From positions 15,453,406-15,517,405 of the forward strand of contig CM073524.1 of the NCBI GenBank assembly GCA_037074615.1: a stretch of DNA of 64,000 bases. The letters are read 5' to 3'. The DNA comes from Leucaena leucocephala. Lineage: Eukaryota > Streptophyta > Magnoliopsida > Fabales > Fabaceae. The notes beneath the pieces were generated by a model. The model saw nothing but the letters and a program-made list of their open reading frames with translations. It did no database searches and had not been told where the DNA came from. A program made the position numbers and the translations under genes. This document shows positions 1 through 11,083 of the stretch, piece by piece. Numbering within the stretch: position 1 is the first letter of the stretch; every line of letters starts with the position of its first letter.

Positions 1-73
1 TTCATTAATCACATCATTTACATCTAGGCATACAGTTCTTACAGCTAAGTCACCCTTACAGCTATGGTTCTTC

Positions 74-1327
74 TTAACCATTCTTAGGGTCGACCTCAGG
101 GGATTTGGAGACTCTGTTTGAAAAAATGGAAAATACTCTTCCTGTTGTCTTTGGCCTAGGGATGTCAGCATTCTTAGGGCAAACTCTTGCAAAGTGACCC
201 TTCTCGCCACAAATGAAACAGCCGCTTTGCCCTGCTCGACACTCCCTTGTGCCGTGGTTCTTTCCACATCTTTGACATCTTTGTCCTCCAACCTGATCCT
301 CACCTTGATCAGTCCCCTGCCTAAACTGTTGCCTCTTTCTCTTGTTATTATTATTATTGGCTTCATAACCTGAGTTACCTCCCAGAGTGCTCCTAGCCAA
401 TACTTCTTTACTTCTTGCTTCTGACTTAGCTACCTCCTTGCTCCTTACGCTGTTCCCGGTTGCTGCATGATTGTTCATACTTCTCTCTGTCAATCTGCAG
501 ACTTCTACCGCTCTATTGAACTGCGTAAGTTGCTGAGGAATTATTCTTTCCTTTAGGGCGCTGCTCAGACCCTCTACTAATCTCTTTGTCGACCATTCTT
601 CGTCCTCCATTCTTCTAAGGTATATGGAATAGTACGACAATCGGAGATACTTAGCCAAATACTCATCGAATGACTCTTTCTCTCCTTGCTTCAAAGTTAG
701 GAACTCAACTTCCTTCGCGTCCCTCACTGACTGGGGAAAGTATTTTTCCCTAAACTGACCCAGAAATATTTCCCATGTAACTGGGACTCCTTTTGCTTGA
801 AGAATAAGCTCAGTATTCCTCCACCATCTTAGCGCATCCTTCTCTAGCTTGAAAATGGCCAGTCGGGCTTTTCTTCCTGATGGGCAATCCAGCACCTCAA
901 AAATCTTCTCAAGCTGATCTATCCAATCCTCAGCTACTTGGACGTCAAATGTCCCCTCAAACACCGGAGGATTGTACTTTTGGAACCGCTCCATCCATTG
1001 CTGAATGCTATTAGGATCTACCACTGGATCCTCTATTCTTGCCTGCCCATTATTTGGAGGAATTCCTGATATCCCTTCTGCTGGTCTATCAGGGGTTTGC
1101 AATTGATTAACTATAGCTGTAAGAGTAGCTATAGTGGCATCTCTTTCTTGATCTCGGCGAACTTGTTCCGCCCTCATTTCTTCCATCATCCTCTGCTGCT
1201 GTTCTAGCCTAGCAAGGATGACTTGCATAGGATTTACCTCATTGGAGTTGCCAGCCTCCTCTACGTGTGGCTCCTCCACTTGAATTCTACGTCCTCGTCT
1301 CGTGTTCACCATCTGGTTCCTTGTCAA
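74..1327 (-). CDS. gag: Ty3/gypsy Gag polyprotein, intact (copy 1)
   Basis: Structural Gag protein that would form cytoplasmic virus-like particles and bind retrotransposon RNA. The reading frame is 417 codons, with an ATG at its right end and no internal stop. The N-terminal third is charged and probably coiled-coil, with a Gln/Glu/Arg-rich stretch around residues 40-70. A retrotransposon Gag domain follows at about residues 130-235. A basic Asn/Lys-rich linker leads to two zinc knuckles: CQRCGKNHGTREC (about 351-363, C-X2-C-X3-H-X4-C, one residue short in the first spacing) and CFICGEKGHFARVC (about 370-383, standard CCHC). No protease or RT follows in frame. It differs from the copy at 35360-36613 at four residues by eye. 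The start is the first ATG downstream of the PBS, with no other ATG close by in frame. Confidence 0.9.
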   Translation of the reverse strand: MTRNQMVNTRRGRRIQVEEPHVEEAGNSNEVNPMQVILARLEQQQRMMEEMRAEQVRRDQERDATIATLTAIVNQLQTPDRPAEGISGIPPNNGQARIEDPVVDPNSIQQWMERFQKYNPPVFEGTFDVQVAEDWIDQLEKIFEVLDCPSGRKARLAIFKLEKDALRWWRNTELILQAKGVPVTWEIFLGQFREKYFPQSVRDAKEVEFLTLKQGEKESFDEYLAKYLRLSYYSIYLRRMEDEEWSTKRLVEGLSSALKERIIPQQLTQFNRAVEVCRLTERSMNNHAATGNSVRSKEVAKSEARSKEVLARSTLGGNSGYEANNNNNKRKRQQFRQGTDQGEDQVGGQRCQRCGKNHGTRECRAGQSGCFICGEKGHFARVCPKNADIPRPKTTGRVFSIFSNRVSKSPEVDPKNG

Positions 1328-1529
1328 TCAGAAAAGAAAAGTGAACACATAACATTGTACTACTTACTCATCTAGGGGATTTTACCTCCACTGGGCTTTT
1401 CAAAACCTCTATGTACTCTAGGGAAATAACATTTCTAAATCAGAGCATCACTGAGCCAGAACCTTCTGTTCTGTGCCAGAATCTTATGCTCTGAACCAGA
1501 ATCCTGTCTGGTTTATGCCAGAACCTATT

Positions 1530-1541
1530 GCTCTGATACCA
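1530..1541 (-). other. primer binding site for initiator Met-tRNA
   Basis: The minus strand reads TGGTATCAGAGC, the standard plant initiator-Met-tRNA 3'-end complement, three bases inside the LTR end at 1545. It fixes the element's orientation and shows that 1545-4549 is the 5' LTR. Confidence 0.9.
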
Positions 1542-1544
1542 AAA

Positions 1545-4500
1545 TGAAACATCCTTCCTTAGACTCCTCAGAGTACACTTGCGGAAGCGATATTAGCTTG
1601 ATATATCTTAACTTAAGCCCAGAAATTCAAAATTTCACTCTTAAGTTCCTTATTCTGGACCTTTAATTTGAAAATTAATTTATCTCGTTCTACTCATCCA
1701 AATAAGGCTTATTACCTATCCACGGAATGCCCCAGATGTGTACTACTGGCTCACCAAATTTCATAGCCAAACTCCTCCGTTTACTAGGTCAAACTGAGGT
1801 CAGAACACTGCTACCTCAAGACCTGCGAATTTCTCCCTTAATTCCCCATTCACAAATTGAACATGCCAAACAACATTTATTACTAAATAATAAAATGTCA
1901 TACAACAAGGCATACAGCAAATTATCATATTTCTATTACATCTTTTCCTGCCTAAAATCCGGCAGCATAACTGCTACAATTCTTCTTTAGAAAGTAACCG
2001 ATGTTGTACCGATTCGGTAATTCCCTCATGAGAACTACCATTCTACGTAGTACCCAGGAAAGACTGGATGAACCTGCTGGGTCCACTCACTTCCAGCCTC
2101 CTTAGACAGCACTACGTACACAGTACGTATCAGTTCCTTTCCCTGTTCCTGCTTCCTTGCCGGAATTTCGGCAGCATAACGGCGTCTCTTAAAATTTCCA
2201 GATTTTATTTTGACAGAACCTCCCCTGTAATGTTATATTTGGGAATGAGATTCGGGGGAATCTCAGTAGTAATAATCATAACAATATATGTAATGCAGAG
2301 TGACGGTGCTTGCTTGTGATTGTGTACAGATAAGTATGCTGCGTGCTTCCATATTCAATAACATATGATCATAGCATTGTAATAGAGCTTCAAGCATAAC
2401 ATATAAGACAACAATCCAACCAAACAATAGCACAACAAATCACAAAGACATTACATAAGAGCTAGGATTAGTTACTACCTCAAGAGCAGAGCTCCAGAAC
2501 TTCTATACTTCTTCCAACTCCACCAGAACTTCCTTTCTTTCTTTCTTTCTCCTTCTCTCTCTTTTTTCTCTCTCTTTTCTTGCCAAAAACGTGGGATGCA
2601 TAAAATGGGAGGGGAAGGAGGTATTTATAGCTTTAATGGATGGCATTCTTGTAATTTTGAAGCCATCTGAACATGTGGTCCTGGTTTTTCCTGGATTTTC
2701 CTATTTTTCTTTATTCCTTTTTACTGCATCATGCATGACATCCTCCAGGACACCTCACCGGGACACCTCATCTCCACATTCTTCACATGTCACAATTCCT
2801 GGACACCTCATCAGCTGACTCAGCAGTTCAGTCCAATCCAGTACCGGTCCAGAGTCTTGCACCGTAATACGTGTCCTCAACTTTTCTTCTGCCTCTAAGG
2901 TTGCGTCATGTGGCACCTGGAAGGGACCTTTCACGCCTTCCAATGCTATCCAGATAAGTCCCAGACTTTATCTGATCACCTCCTCGGTTAACGTGCCGAC
3001 CGAGTAACTTTACTTTATTGAAACAACATTAAAATAGTATTTTAATGCCACTTTTTCCCACATATCACTGGGCCTACGTTTTTGGGCTCTGGGAATGTTA
3101 TCTTGGATCCTCATCAAGCTCAAGTACTCTGATGGCTCGATTCCCAAGAAACATCCCTTGGCAAATTACCAAAATACCCCTGGGTGCCCTTTCTTGCGCT
3201 ATTTTAACCCAAAGGGTAAAATCGTCATTTCACACCCTTCTGTACTCTGTCAGGGCATATACTGACTCTAAGTAACTTTATCTGTATGTGCCTTGGCTCC
3301 TGGGCCTGTCCAGAATGACCAAAATACCCTCATACATCTACTACCCCTTTAGTACAACACAGGGACATTTTCGTAATTTCGCACTTTTCCGGGGTTCTGC
3401 CGGACACTGGCCCACCTATCAGTCCAAGTGTCTTACTGGGCCTTGTTGGCGCCATTATTGGGCCTCTCAGGGTCCATTACCTTCATGGCACGCATTACGA
3501 GGAATCTTCCCCCGTTAATGTTTATTGAATATTTTATCTATTTTTCACCGTTTATACACATATCCGGACACCGGCTCCTTCTGTCCGATACACTGGCCTG
3601 CGGTGTTCAGGCATCCCTGTGAGTCATATCAGTCATCTGACCGAGGTCATCCGAACTCATTCAGTCCCTTTTCAAATACCGATAAATCTCCCTATCGGAT
3701 ACCCGGAGGCCTCACACTCCCGTCTGGATTTTCTAATTTGCGAATAACTTTTTCTACAGGCCTCCTATCGGTATTCTGTCAGTTTTCTGACATCCGCCCC
3801 ATAAGGACGCATCATCCTGTATTTTCTCACCTAGATCTGAAATCTAGGATATCCGGTATGAATTTTTATAACTTTTGGACGATCAGTCCATTTCTGGCTA
3901 TCTGGAGTCTTCAAAAATTCCTGTATTAAGCCAGATTACCGAGCGTCCCTTGCTCTCTCTACCGGTGAAATCTGGGACTGAAATGCCGTCGGACAGTCCA
4001 AACCACTTCCGGCCTGACTTTCTTTAATTACACTTTAGCCCCAAGAAACTTTTCTTCTTTTCAATTAAGTCCCTTTTTATTTGGCTAAAATTACACTTAA
4101 GGACCCCACCTTTTTGTCCTTAAACTTTCCATAAGTCTTTCATACTCATAGAGACCTCATATGCACATTTCACAGTTCAGTGAAATGATCAGCATAATTT
4201 TCTCTATTTTCTGCCAAAATATGGTACTCATCGGCTACCAGCCCGATCTTTCCCATAATTACGATTTTGCCCCTGCATTCTCTTTCTGGCCTCGTTGCTC
4301 ATCTTCTCATCCCTCATCTTAAGGTCTAGAAATTCTCTTTCAATAACTCATCCCTTAAACTCTTCGGGAGTCATCGTTAATTGAAAGGCTGTACAACCCG
4401 CCCATATCAGGTTATCTTACACAGGAGCCAGCCCATATCAAGCTACCTGCAGAATTCCTAGGCTTGAGACTTAGGACATTTCTCACATTCCTCATCTTGG

Positions 4501-4549
4501 ACCTAGATGAACTGTCCCGATCTCCTAGACCAAAAATAGGGTTGTTACA
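1545..4549 (-). repeat. gypsy LTR (about 3.0 kb), 5' LTR of gag-only copy 1
   Basis: The LTR is 3,005 bp. Its sense strand starts TGTAACAACC (4549 inwards) and ends GGATGTTTCA (at 1545). It contains, in sense order, a TATA box near 2629, a GA-rich leader (CT-rich at 2518-2582 on the plus strand), a GAGATTC/GAATCTC hairpin at 2247-2264, and the conserved block at 2006-2129. It is the same family as the LTRs at 31911-34916, 36831-39836 and 54047-56686. Confidence 0.9.
2622..2629 (-). promoter_or_regulatory. LTR TATA box
   Basis: The minus strand reads TATAAATA followed by a C-containing run and a GA-rich leader. The same arrangement occurs in every complete gypsy LTR of the window, so it is the probable core promoter for the gag transcript. 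Confidence 0.7.
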
Positions 4550-4860
4550 GGTTGCGCCTAATATTTATAGAGAGGGCTTCTTCTTTGCTGATTGAAGTTT
4601 GGTCGTGACAGTGAATCAATAAGGTTGCGACTCTAGTACACAGGAAAGCTTCACTTTACTGATTGATTGCTGTGTTGACCTGAAATGGACATTTAATAGA
4701 TTATTTATCCAATTAAGCACTAAAATCACATCATTTAAATTCCCACTTGTCCAATTTCATATTATTAACTAATTTGCTAATATAGTAGTAAATGTGGATA
4801 AGAATCAATAATAAACTCTCTTTTAACATATTAAAAATCAGTACAAATATGAGTTTATCA
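4550..4860 (-). repeat. Athila-type LTR fragment (3' LTR of relic A1)
   Basis: The right end, GAGTTTATCA (4851-4860), is the complement of the LTR start TGATAAACTC and is followed directly by a polypurine tract on the minus strand. About 300 bp match the LTR fragment ending at 10986 closely, with scattered substitutions. The left part is cut off by the gag-only element ending at 4549. Two GTCGTGAC/TTGCGAC-type motifs lie in it (about 4604-4640), related to the GTCGCGAC arrays described elsewhere. Confidence 0.75.
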
Positions 4861-5100
4861 ACTCCCCCACACTTAGCTTTTGTACTCTAAGCAAAATTAT
4901 GGATCAAAAGTAAATTAAAACACACATGTTCAGCACAATTGGCAAAATAGATTCAGGATGAGTACTTGCAATCATTAATCTTTCCCTTCAATTGGTAGCA
5001 ATCCAAACTAATCTCATATCAATCAAAGAATCTAACCCATGTAATTCAATCATAGTAAGCACTAGGTTGAGATTTCCTCACAAGGTATAGTGTTTCACTC
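4861..5100 (-). mobile_element. Athila relic A1: PPT and start of internal region
   Basis: On the minus strand, AAGTGTGGGGGAGT abuts the LTR start at 4860; this is the Athila-type polypurine tract. The next 220 bp match 42706-42960, the same position in relic A3, so this is the 3' untranslated part of an Athila element. No coding sequence is seen. It stops at 5100 where a gypsy LTR begins. Confidence 0.75.
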
Positions 5101-7447
5101 TGAAACGTCCTTACTTTCGTATATCTTAGGGATCATTTGGTAGCATTTAGAACCACTTTTAATGTCATTGAAATCCAATTTCTCAATTTGGAATTTTTCT
5201 CTTCTCGCGTACTGTTCACTGTGTAAATTTCAGATGAGTGACCTGACTTTGGAAAATCATAATTAATTATAGAAAAATCGAAATGAAGTGGTTCCAATTG
5301 ATACATGAAGCCAACTCAATTATATTTTAGGTAAAAATCATTAATTGACCAATTTTTGACCAAGTCAACGTGGGTCAATGTTACAACTTTACTGTTCATC
5401 CCACGTTTTCCTCCTAAATCCAGCATTCTGGTCCCAAATTTGACAATTTATAACTCCATGTGTAGACATCCAAACAAGGCATATTATATATCAAATCGAA
5501 TCTTAATATGTATAATATTTACCATAAAAATTTCATACGTTTATTCATCCATTTACTACTTTTAATCATGGGTCAAACATCATTAGGTCACCACGTGTTA
5601 CTGTTCATAGTGGTAAATTTTAGCATTTCAACTTTGCATACATATGCATACATCCATCATATATCAGTCAAGCATGCCAAACAATACTCATTAATAATTA
5701 ATAAGTTGTTATCCATCATAACATTTATAAAATTCTCATATTTCTAATACATCCTTTCTGCCTGAAATCAGGCAGCATAACTGCTACCCTTCGTCTTTAG
5801 AAAGTCACCGATCTTGTACCGATTCGGTAATTCCCGTGAGAACTATCATTCTACGCAAGTACCCAGGAAAGACTGGATGAACCGGCTAGGTCCACTCACT
5901 TCCAGCCTCCTTAGACAGTACCTACGTACACAGTACGTATCAGTTCCTTTCTTTGTCCCTGCTTTGTTGCCAGAATTTCGGCAGCATAACGGCGTCTCTT
6001 AAAATTTCCAAATTTTATTTTGATAGAACTTCCCCTGTAATGTTATATATGGGAATGAGATTCAAAAGAATCTCAGTAGCAACAATCATAACAATATATG
6101 TAATGCAGAGTGACAGTGCTTGCTTGTGGTTGTGTACAGATAAGTATGCTGCATGCTTCAATATTCAATCACATATGATCATAGCATTGTAATAGAGCTT
6201 CAAGCATAACATATAAGACAACAATCCAACCAAACAATAGCACAACCAATCACAAAGACATTACATAAAAGCTAGGATTAGTTTCTACCTTAAAAGCTTA
6301 GCAGAACTCCAGAACTTCTATACTGCTTCCAACTCCGCCAGAACTTCCTTTCTTCTTTATTTCTCTCACTTTCTCTCTCAATAACTTCCTTATCTCTCTA
6401 AAAGCAATCTAGTCCATGATGAATGAAGAGCATGGGGGTATTTATAGTTTTGATGGATGGCATTTTCGTAATTTTGAAGCCATATGAACTTGTGGTCCTG
6501 GTTTTTTTCCAGAATTTCCTACTTTTCTTTATTCCATTTTACTGCATCACCAAGGGACACCTAAGGGGACATCTCACCCCTCACATTCTTCACATGGCCA
6601 AATTGGAGGGAGCTAAAAGCCTTCTGGAAGATTTTCGGTCCAATACGATACCGGCCCGGTCCGTCTCCTCGAAAACTGGACTGTTTTCTGAACCTAATTT
6701 TTCTGAAAGTCCATATTATGTCTTCTGACCTTAAGTTTAGTATCTGGGTCCTTTATACCATTAACATTTTTATACTGGGTCTAAACTCAATTACAGATCC
6801 CCTGCGAAATGACCAAAATACCCCTGGGTGCCCTTTCATACACTATCTTAACCCTAAGGGCAAAACCATCATTTTACAACTTTATGTACTCTGTCAGGGC
6901 ATATACTGACTTTGGTTAACTTCACCTATATATGACTTGGCCTCTAGGCCTTTCCAGAATGACCAAAATGCCCTTCATACACTTATTACCCCTTTAGTAC
7001 AACATAGGGGCATTTTCGTAATTTTGCACTTTTTCGGGGTTCTACCGGACACTGGCCCATCTATCAGTCCAAGAGTCTTATTGGGCCTCAGTTGGCGCCA
7101 TTATTGGGCTTCTCAGGGTCCATTAACTTCCTAACACGCATTACGAGGAATCTTCCTCAGGCAATGTTCATGAGCCTTCTATCTAACATACACCGTTTAT
7201 ACACATATCCGGACATCGGGTTCTTTTACCAGATACACTGGCCTGCTGTGTTTAGGCATCCCTGTGGGTTATAACAGTCATCTGACTGAGGTCATCCGAA
7301 CTCATTCAATCCTTTTTTAAATACCGATAAATCTCCCTATCGGATACCTGGAGGCCTCAGACTCCCGTTTGTATTTGCTAATTTGCGAATAACTTTTTCT
7401 ACAGAACTCCTATCGGTATTCTGTCAGTTTCCTGACATCCGTCCCAT
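5101..7447 (-). repeat. truncated gypsy LTR, minus orientation
   Basis: The left end TGAAACGTCC is the complement of the LTR 3' end. The body contains the conserved block (5815-5939), the hairpin with an AAAA loop (6057-6074) and a TATA box (6439-6446), in the same order as other gypsy LTRs. The match to related LTRs ends near 7447, so the 5' terminal part of the LTR is missing. There it meets an LTR fragment in the opposite orientation. The flank on the left is CACTC (5096-5100); no matching duplication is found at 10087. Confidence 0.8.
6439..6446 (-). promoter_or_regulatory. LTR TATA box
   Basis: TATAAATA followed by CCCCC on the minus strand, in the usual position upstream of the GA-rich leader of this gypsy LTR. 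Confidence 0.65.
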
Positions 7448-7463
7448 CCTGCAAACACTATCT

Positions 7464-10086
7464 TGTCGAGCCTTTCAATTAATAATGACTCCTGAAGAAT
7501 TCAGGGGATGAGTTGTTGAAAGAGAATTTCGAGAACTTAAGATGAAGGATAAGAAAAGAAACCAGAAGCCGATAGAGGGCATTTTGGTCATTTCCAACAA
7601 TGGATGGATATCTGAGGAAATTTGATAGTAAATTATTATAATTAATATGAGAAATTATGGAGTTGACAGAAGTCAAAAAGGAGTCCTGTAGAATTAATTA
7701 TGGAATTTACGGTGAAAAGGACACCGAGAAAAGGTTAAAGGAAACGTATGAAATTTTTATCAGGACTTCTGGGTCTCATAAAATTATAAAACTTTGTAGA
7801 GAATTTATTTTATATTAGAATGAATTTCTAAAAATGTTAGAATGATTAAAAGAGGTGTTTAGCATTTATGCTAAGATCAGGGTAATTTACGGATATCGGT
7901 ATGAGGAAAGTACATTGGGATTTGGGCCAATTAGCTATTGGACCTAAAAGAGGCCCAACATGTTATCCTAGGCCAGCCCAATAAGGCCCAAAAGTTATCT
8001 TGGAGCCTAAGTCCAATAATGAATAATTTATGGATTTTTGAAAAGAAAGAAAAAGAGAATAAAGTAAGAATTAGGTGTGGCACATGGTGGGACCCACAAG
8101 GACTTCAAAATGGAACCCAAAAAGAGGAAGGGTTAGTTGTACCAAGAGAGGCCATGCTAGTGATGTCATGGTGGTAAGGTTATGAGTGAAAAGTGAAAAG
8201 ATATTCCAAGATCAAACCTTTAACCATTAGATCAAATAGTTCCCAAGGTGATCTTGGCCTTCAAATGGCACATGTCTTTTGCTATAAATACCCCCCCATT
8301 TGCAAGCTCAAAACCATGGAGCAAGAACCTTAGGAAGCTCTTGAAAAATTCTCTCTCAAGCAAGGAAAAAGCAAAGATCTTGGAGAAGCTTGTAAGGTAA
8401 GTTGATCCCTTGCTTCTAGAAATTGTTCTTATGATTTCTTCTTGAGTTTAAGTTGGTTTTGAGGCTTGAATCTTGGGGAAATGCTTCTGGAATTTCTATG
8501 TATATGTGAGAGGAATATGAGTTTTATGTCATAGATAGTTTAGAAAAGCTTAAACAAGCTAGTTGCATGGTTGGTTGTTGGATTAAGTTGATGTTCTTGA
8601 CTTTACCATGGAAGAACATTTCGGTTTGCACTGTTCATGATAGAAAGAGATGGAATTTCAATGATTTAATGCTTCCATTAAGTTTATATGATGATTTTGT
8701 GTAGGATTTGAAAGGTTTTGAACCTTGGAAACCATTGGAATTAAAGGTTGTAATGTTGAAAATTCCTTTTGGTACTGTTCACTCGCATGAATAGTGATTT
8801 GAATTTCACGATTTTGATACTTCCAATGATCTTAAAATGAGATTTTGTGTGGGGGGAAAGTGGAGGAACAAGTATGGGAAGCATTGGAATCAAAATGAGA
8901 ATTTTTGAAAGAATTATGCATGTTTTTCAAATCTGTCTGGAACAGTGCATAGGTGCTGGAATTTGGTTGTTTTGAGTTCATAAATGGATTCAAAAGGCCA
9001 AATTGTGTAGGGTAAGGTCAAGACATCAATTGATTCAAAGGCCAAGTCAATTGGTAAAGATTAAAGGAAGTTATGTTACTTAAAGTAAGCTTAGTGTCAA
9101 AAGAAGTTAGATTGTAATGGTGTATGGTAATGTGATGTTAGGATTTGCTTGGTGTACTCAAAAGAGGGCAGCCACATAGCAAGGAAAAGTAAGAAGGAAG
9201 AAGCAAAGTTAAAGTGGAAAGAAGTAAAGCAATAAGGTAGTAAACTTACCCTAAACTTGTATGTATTGAATGTTATGCTTGATTGTGCTATGACTTTGTT
9301 GAATTGTGTGCATATGCGTATATGATTGAAGCTCTGTTTCTATGATTACCTTGGCCAATTGAATTTCATATGTTACATGGAAGCATGCACATTACACAAT
9401 GTTTACACTTTCACAAGCAAGCACAAGTATTTACTTTAATACATGCATTGTTTAGTACCGTTTGCTACTGAGGTTTCCTCAAAAATCTCACCCCATCCAT
9501 GTAATCCCAAACCCACAGCTTTACGAATGAGTAAAGAAGATAAAGAGGCATGAAGAGAGGTTGGGAATTGGAAGATTTGAATATTATGTAATAAATGTGC
9601 GAATTGTTGCATGTAATGTTGTTATATGACAAGTTAGAGCAACAATGTTCATGATGAAAAGGAAAAATAGTAAATGATGAAATAAATGTATCAAATAATT
9701 ATGGCATAACCCTATAATGTATATGAATGTATGAAAGGCCAAAGAGATTGGTTATGTGTGCTGGAACAATTAATGGAAAATTCATGTTTTTGAGGTTAAG
9801 GTTAAGGTTAAGGTTAAGATTCAAAGATATTTTCTAGAAAATGTTGTTGTGCTGGTAGACTATACAAAGTACTGTGTATGTAGGTGCTGTCTAAGGAGGC
9901 TGGAAGTGAGTGGACCTAGCCGGTTCATCCAGTCTTTCTTGGGTACTTACGTAGAATGGTAGTTCTCATTGGGAGTTACCGAATCAGTACAGTTATTTTT
10001 TGCCAGGATTATCGGCAGGATAGAATTAATAAAGTTAAGATTACTTCCGTAAGTGTACTCTGAAGGGTCTAAGGAAGGATGTTTCA
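7464..10086 (+). repeat. truncated gypsy LTR, plus orientation, mosaic type
   Basis: It ends GGATGTTTCA at 10086. The first 100 bp match the complement of 34690-34765 (gag-only LTR family). About 7600-9700 resembles the solo LTR at 43820-46986. The conserved block is at 9869-9991, and the last 50 bp again match the gag-only family end. TATAAATA is at 8283-8290, followed by a leader and a strong GTAAGT at about 8397. A (GGTTAA)n run lies at about 9802-9825. The 5' LTR end is missing. It sits in the Athila LTR that continues at 10087. Confidence 0.8.
8283..8290 (+). promoter_or_regulatory. LTR TATA box
   Basis: TATAAATA followed by a run of seven C. A GA-rich leader and a consensus 5' splice-site-like AAGGTAAGT lie about 105 bp downstream. 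Confidence 0.65.
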
Positions 10087-10986
10087 CACAGTAGCTCAGC
10101 CTTGCATTGCTATTTGAACTCCAGAAGCAACCATCGGTACAGCAGCAGTAGTCATGTGGAAATGGAAGGAGAATATGAAGATGATGAACTGTAGAACTTT
10201 CCTCTGTTTCTATTAACTAGAACAGAGGCAAGTTGCAAAAGAGAAATGAGAATGGAGAAGAGCTGATGGTGTGTGCGTGAAACTGGAATCTGGATGGAAT
10301 GAATGGAATGATGAATAAGGCGTGTGAATAAGTGAGGTGAGAGATCTGCGTGAATGGATATGTCCAGATGATGAATGATATAGAATGCTGTACAGAATGT
10401 GTGATATATAGGAAAAGTCTGAAATACATGAGTGAGTCAATGGAGCTGTCCAGATGTGCTCCAGCTGTCAGTACATGATCTGGTATTCTGTTCAGCACAT
10501 GCTTCCCACTTGCTATTGCAACTTGCTCATTCTGTTCAGATGGAGTGTGCTGATGTGTACAGTGCGCGCGTGAATAGTGCCAGATGTGTGGAGTTCATTT
10601 CTGTCCAGCTGTCCCTTCTGTCATTCGCTGATTGATTTCTGCATTTGAATTTTGGTCACGACCTTATATACATCAGGTCATGACTAATATTTACAGAGAG
10701 CGCTTCTTCTTTGCTGATTGAAGTTTGATCTTGACGGTGAATCAATAAGGTCGCGACTCTAATACACAGGAAAGCTCCACTTTGCTGATTGATTATTGTG
10801 TTGACCTGAAATGGACATTTAATAGATTATTTATCCAATTAAGCACTAAAATCACATCATTTAAATTCCCACTTGTCCAATTTTATATTATGAACTAATT
10901 TGCTAATATAGTAGTAAATATGGATATGAATCAATAATAAACTCTCTTTTAACATATTAAAAATAAGTACAAATATGAGTTTATCA
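10087..10986 (-). repeat. Athila-type LTR fragment (presumed 5' LTR of relic A1)
   Basis: The final 300 bp match 4560-4860 almost throughout and end in the same GAGTTTATCA at 10986. The left part resembles the interior of the A3 LTR (42025-42500), with GA/ATG-rich stretches. The LTR terminus is absent because of the neighbouring gypsy LTR. GGTCACGAC and GGTCATGAC motifs occur at about 10655-10685. Short open frames here have no family similarity that I recognise. The base after 10986 starts unrelated Athila DNA in the opposite orientation (relic A2), so 10986 is an insertion border. Confidence 0.7.
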
Positions 10987-11083
10987 TAGTAGTTGCTAGT
11001 TCCATCAGTACAAGTCAAAAATTAGAGAAAAACCAGAATAAAAAGGAGCATGAAGATGCATACAGAAGGATAGAGAGGTAAGT

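Larger units (their letters stand above)
1..4549 (-). mobile_element. gag-only Ty3/gypsy element, copy 1 (5' part; continues left of window)
   Basis: Read on the minus strand this is a 5' LTR (4549 down to 1545), a primer binding site, and a gag gene. The left edge of the window cuts the element shortly after the gag stop. It is collinear with the complete element at 31911-39836: base 1 here matches about base 35288 there. That copy has only about 0.4 kb between gag and its PPT, so this one is probably also gag-only, but the missing part cannot be seen. The 5 bases after the LTR are GGTTG (4550-4554), the presumed target duplication; its partner is outside the window. The element lies in the LTR of a minus-strand Athila relic. 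Confidence 0.85.

Noticed and set aside
1727..3929. Open frames of 60-134 codons in the LTR (repeated in the other LTR copies) as possible LTR genes
   Set aside because: They recur only because the LTRs are homologous. They differ in length and frame between copies, run antisense to the LTR transcript in many cases, and contain no recognisable domain.
9798..9830. GGTTAAGGTTAAGG run (also CCTTAACC at about 62375) as interstitial telomere repeat
   Set aside because: The unit is GGTTAA, not the plant TTTAGGG. It is short, and it sits at the same place in two LTRs, so it is LTR sequence.
10213..10635. Open frames of 67-93 codons on both strands as small genes
   Set aside because: They lie in Athila LTR DNA, overlap each other on opposite strands and show biased, low-complexity composition without a domain.
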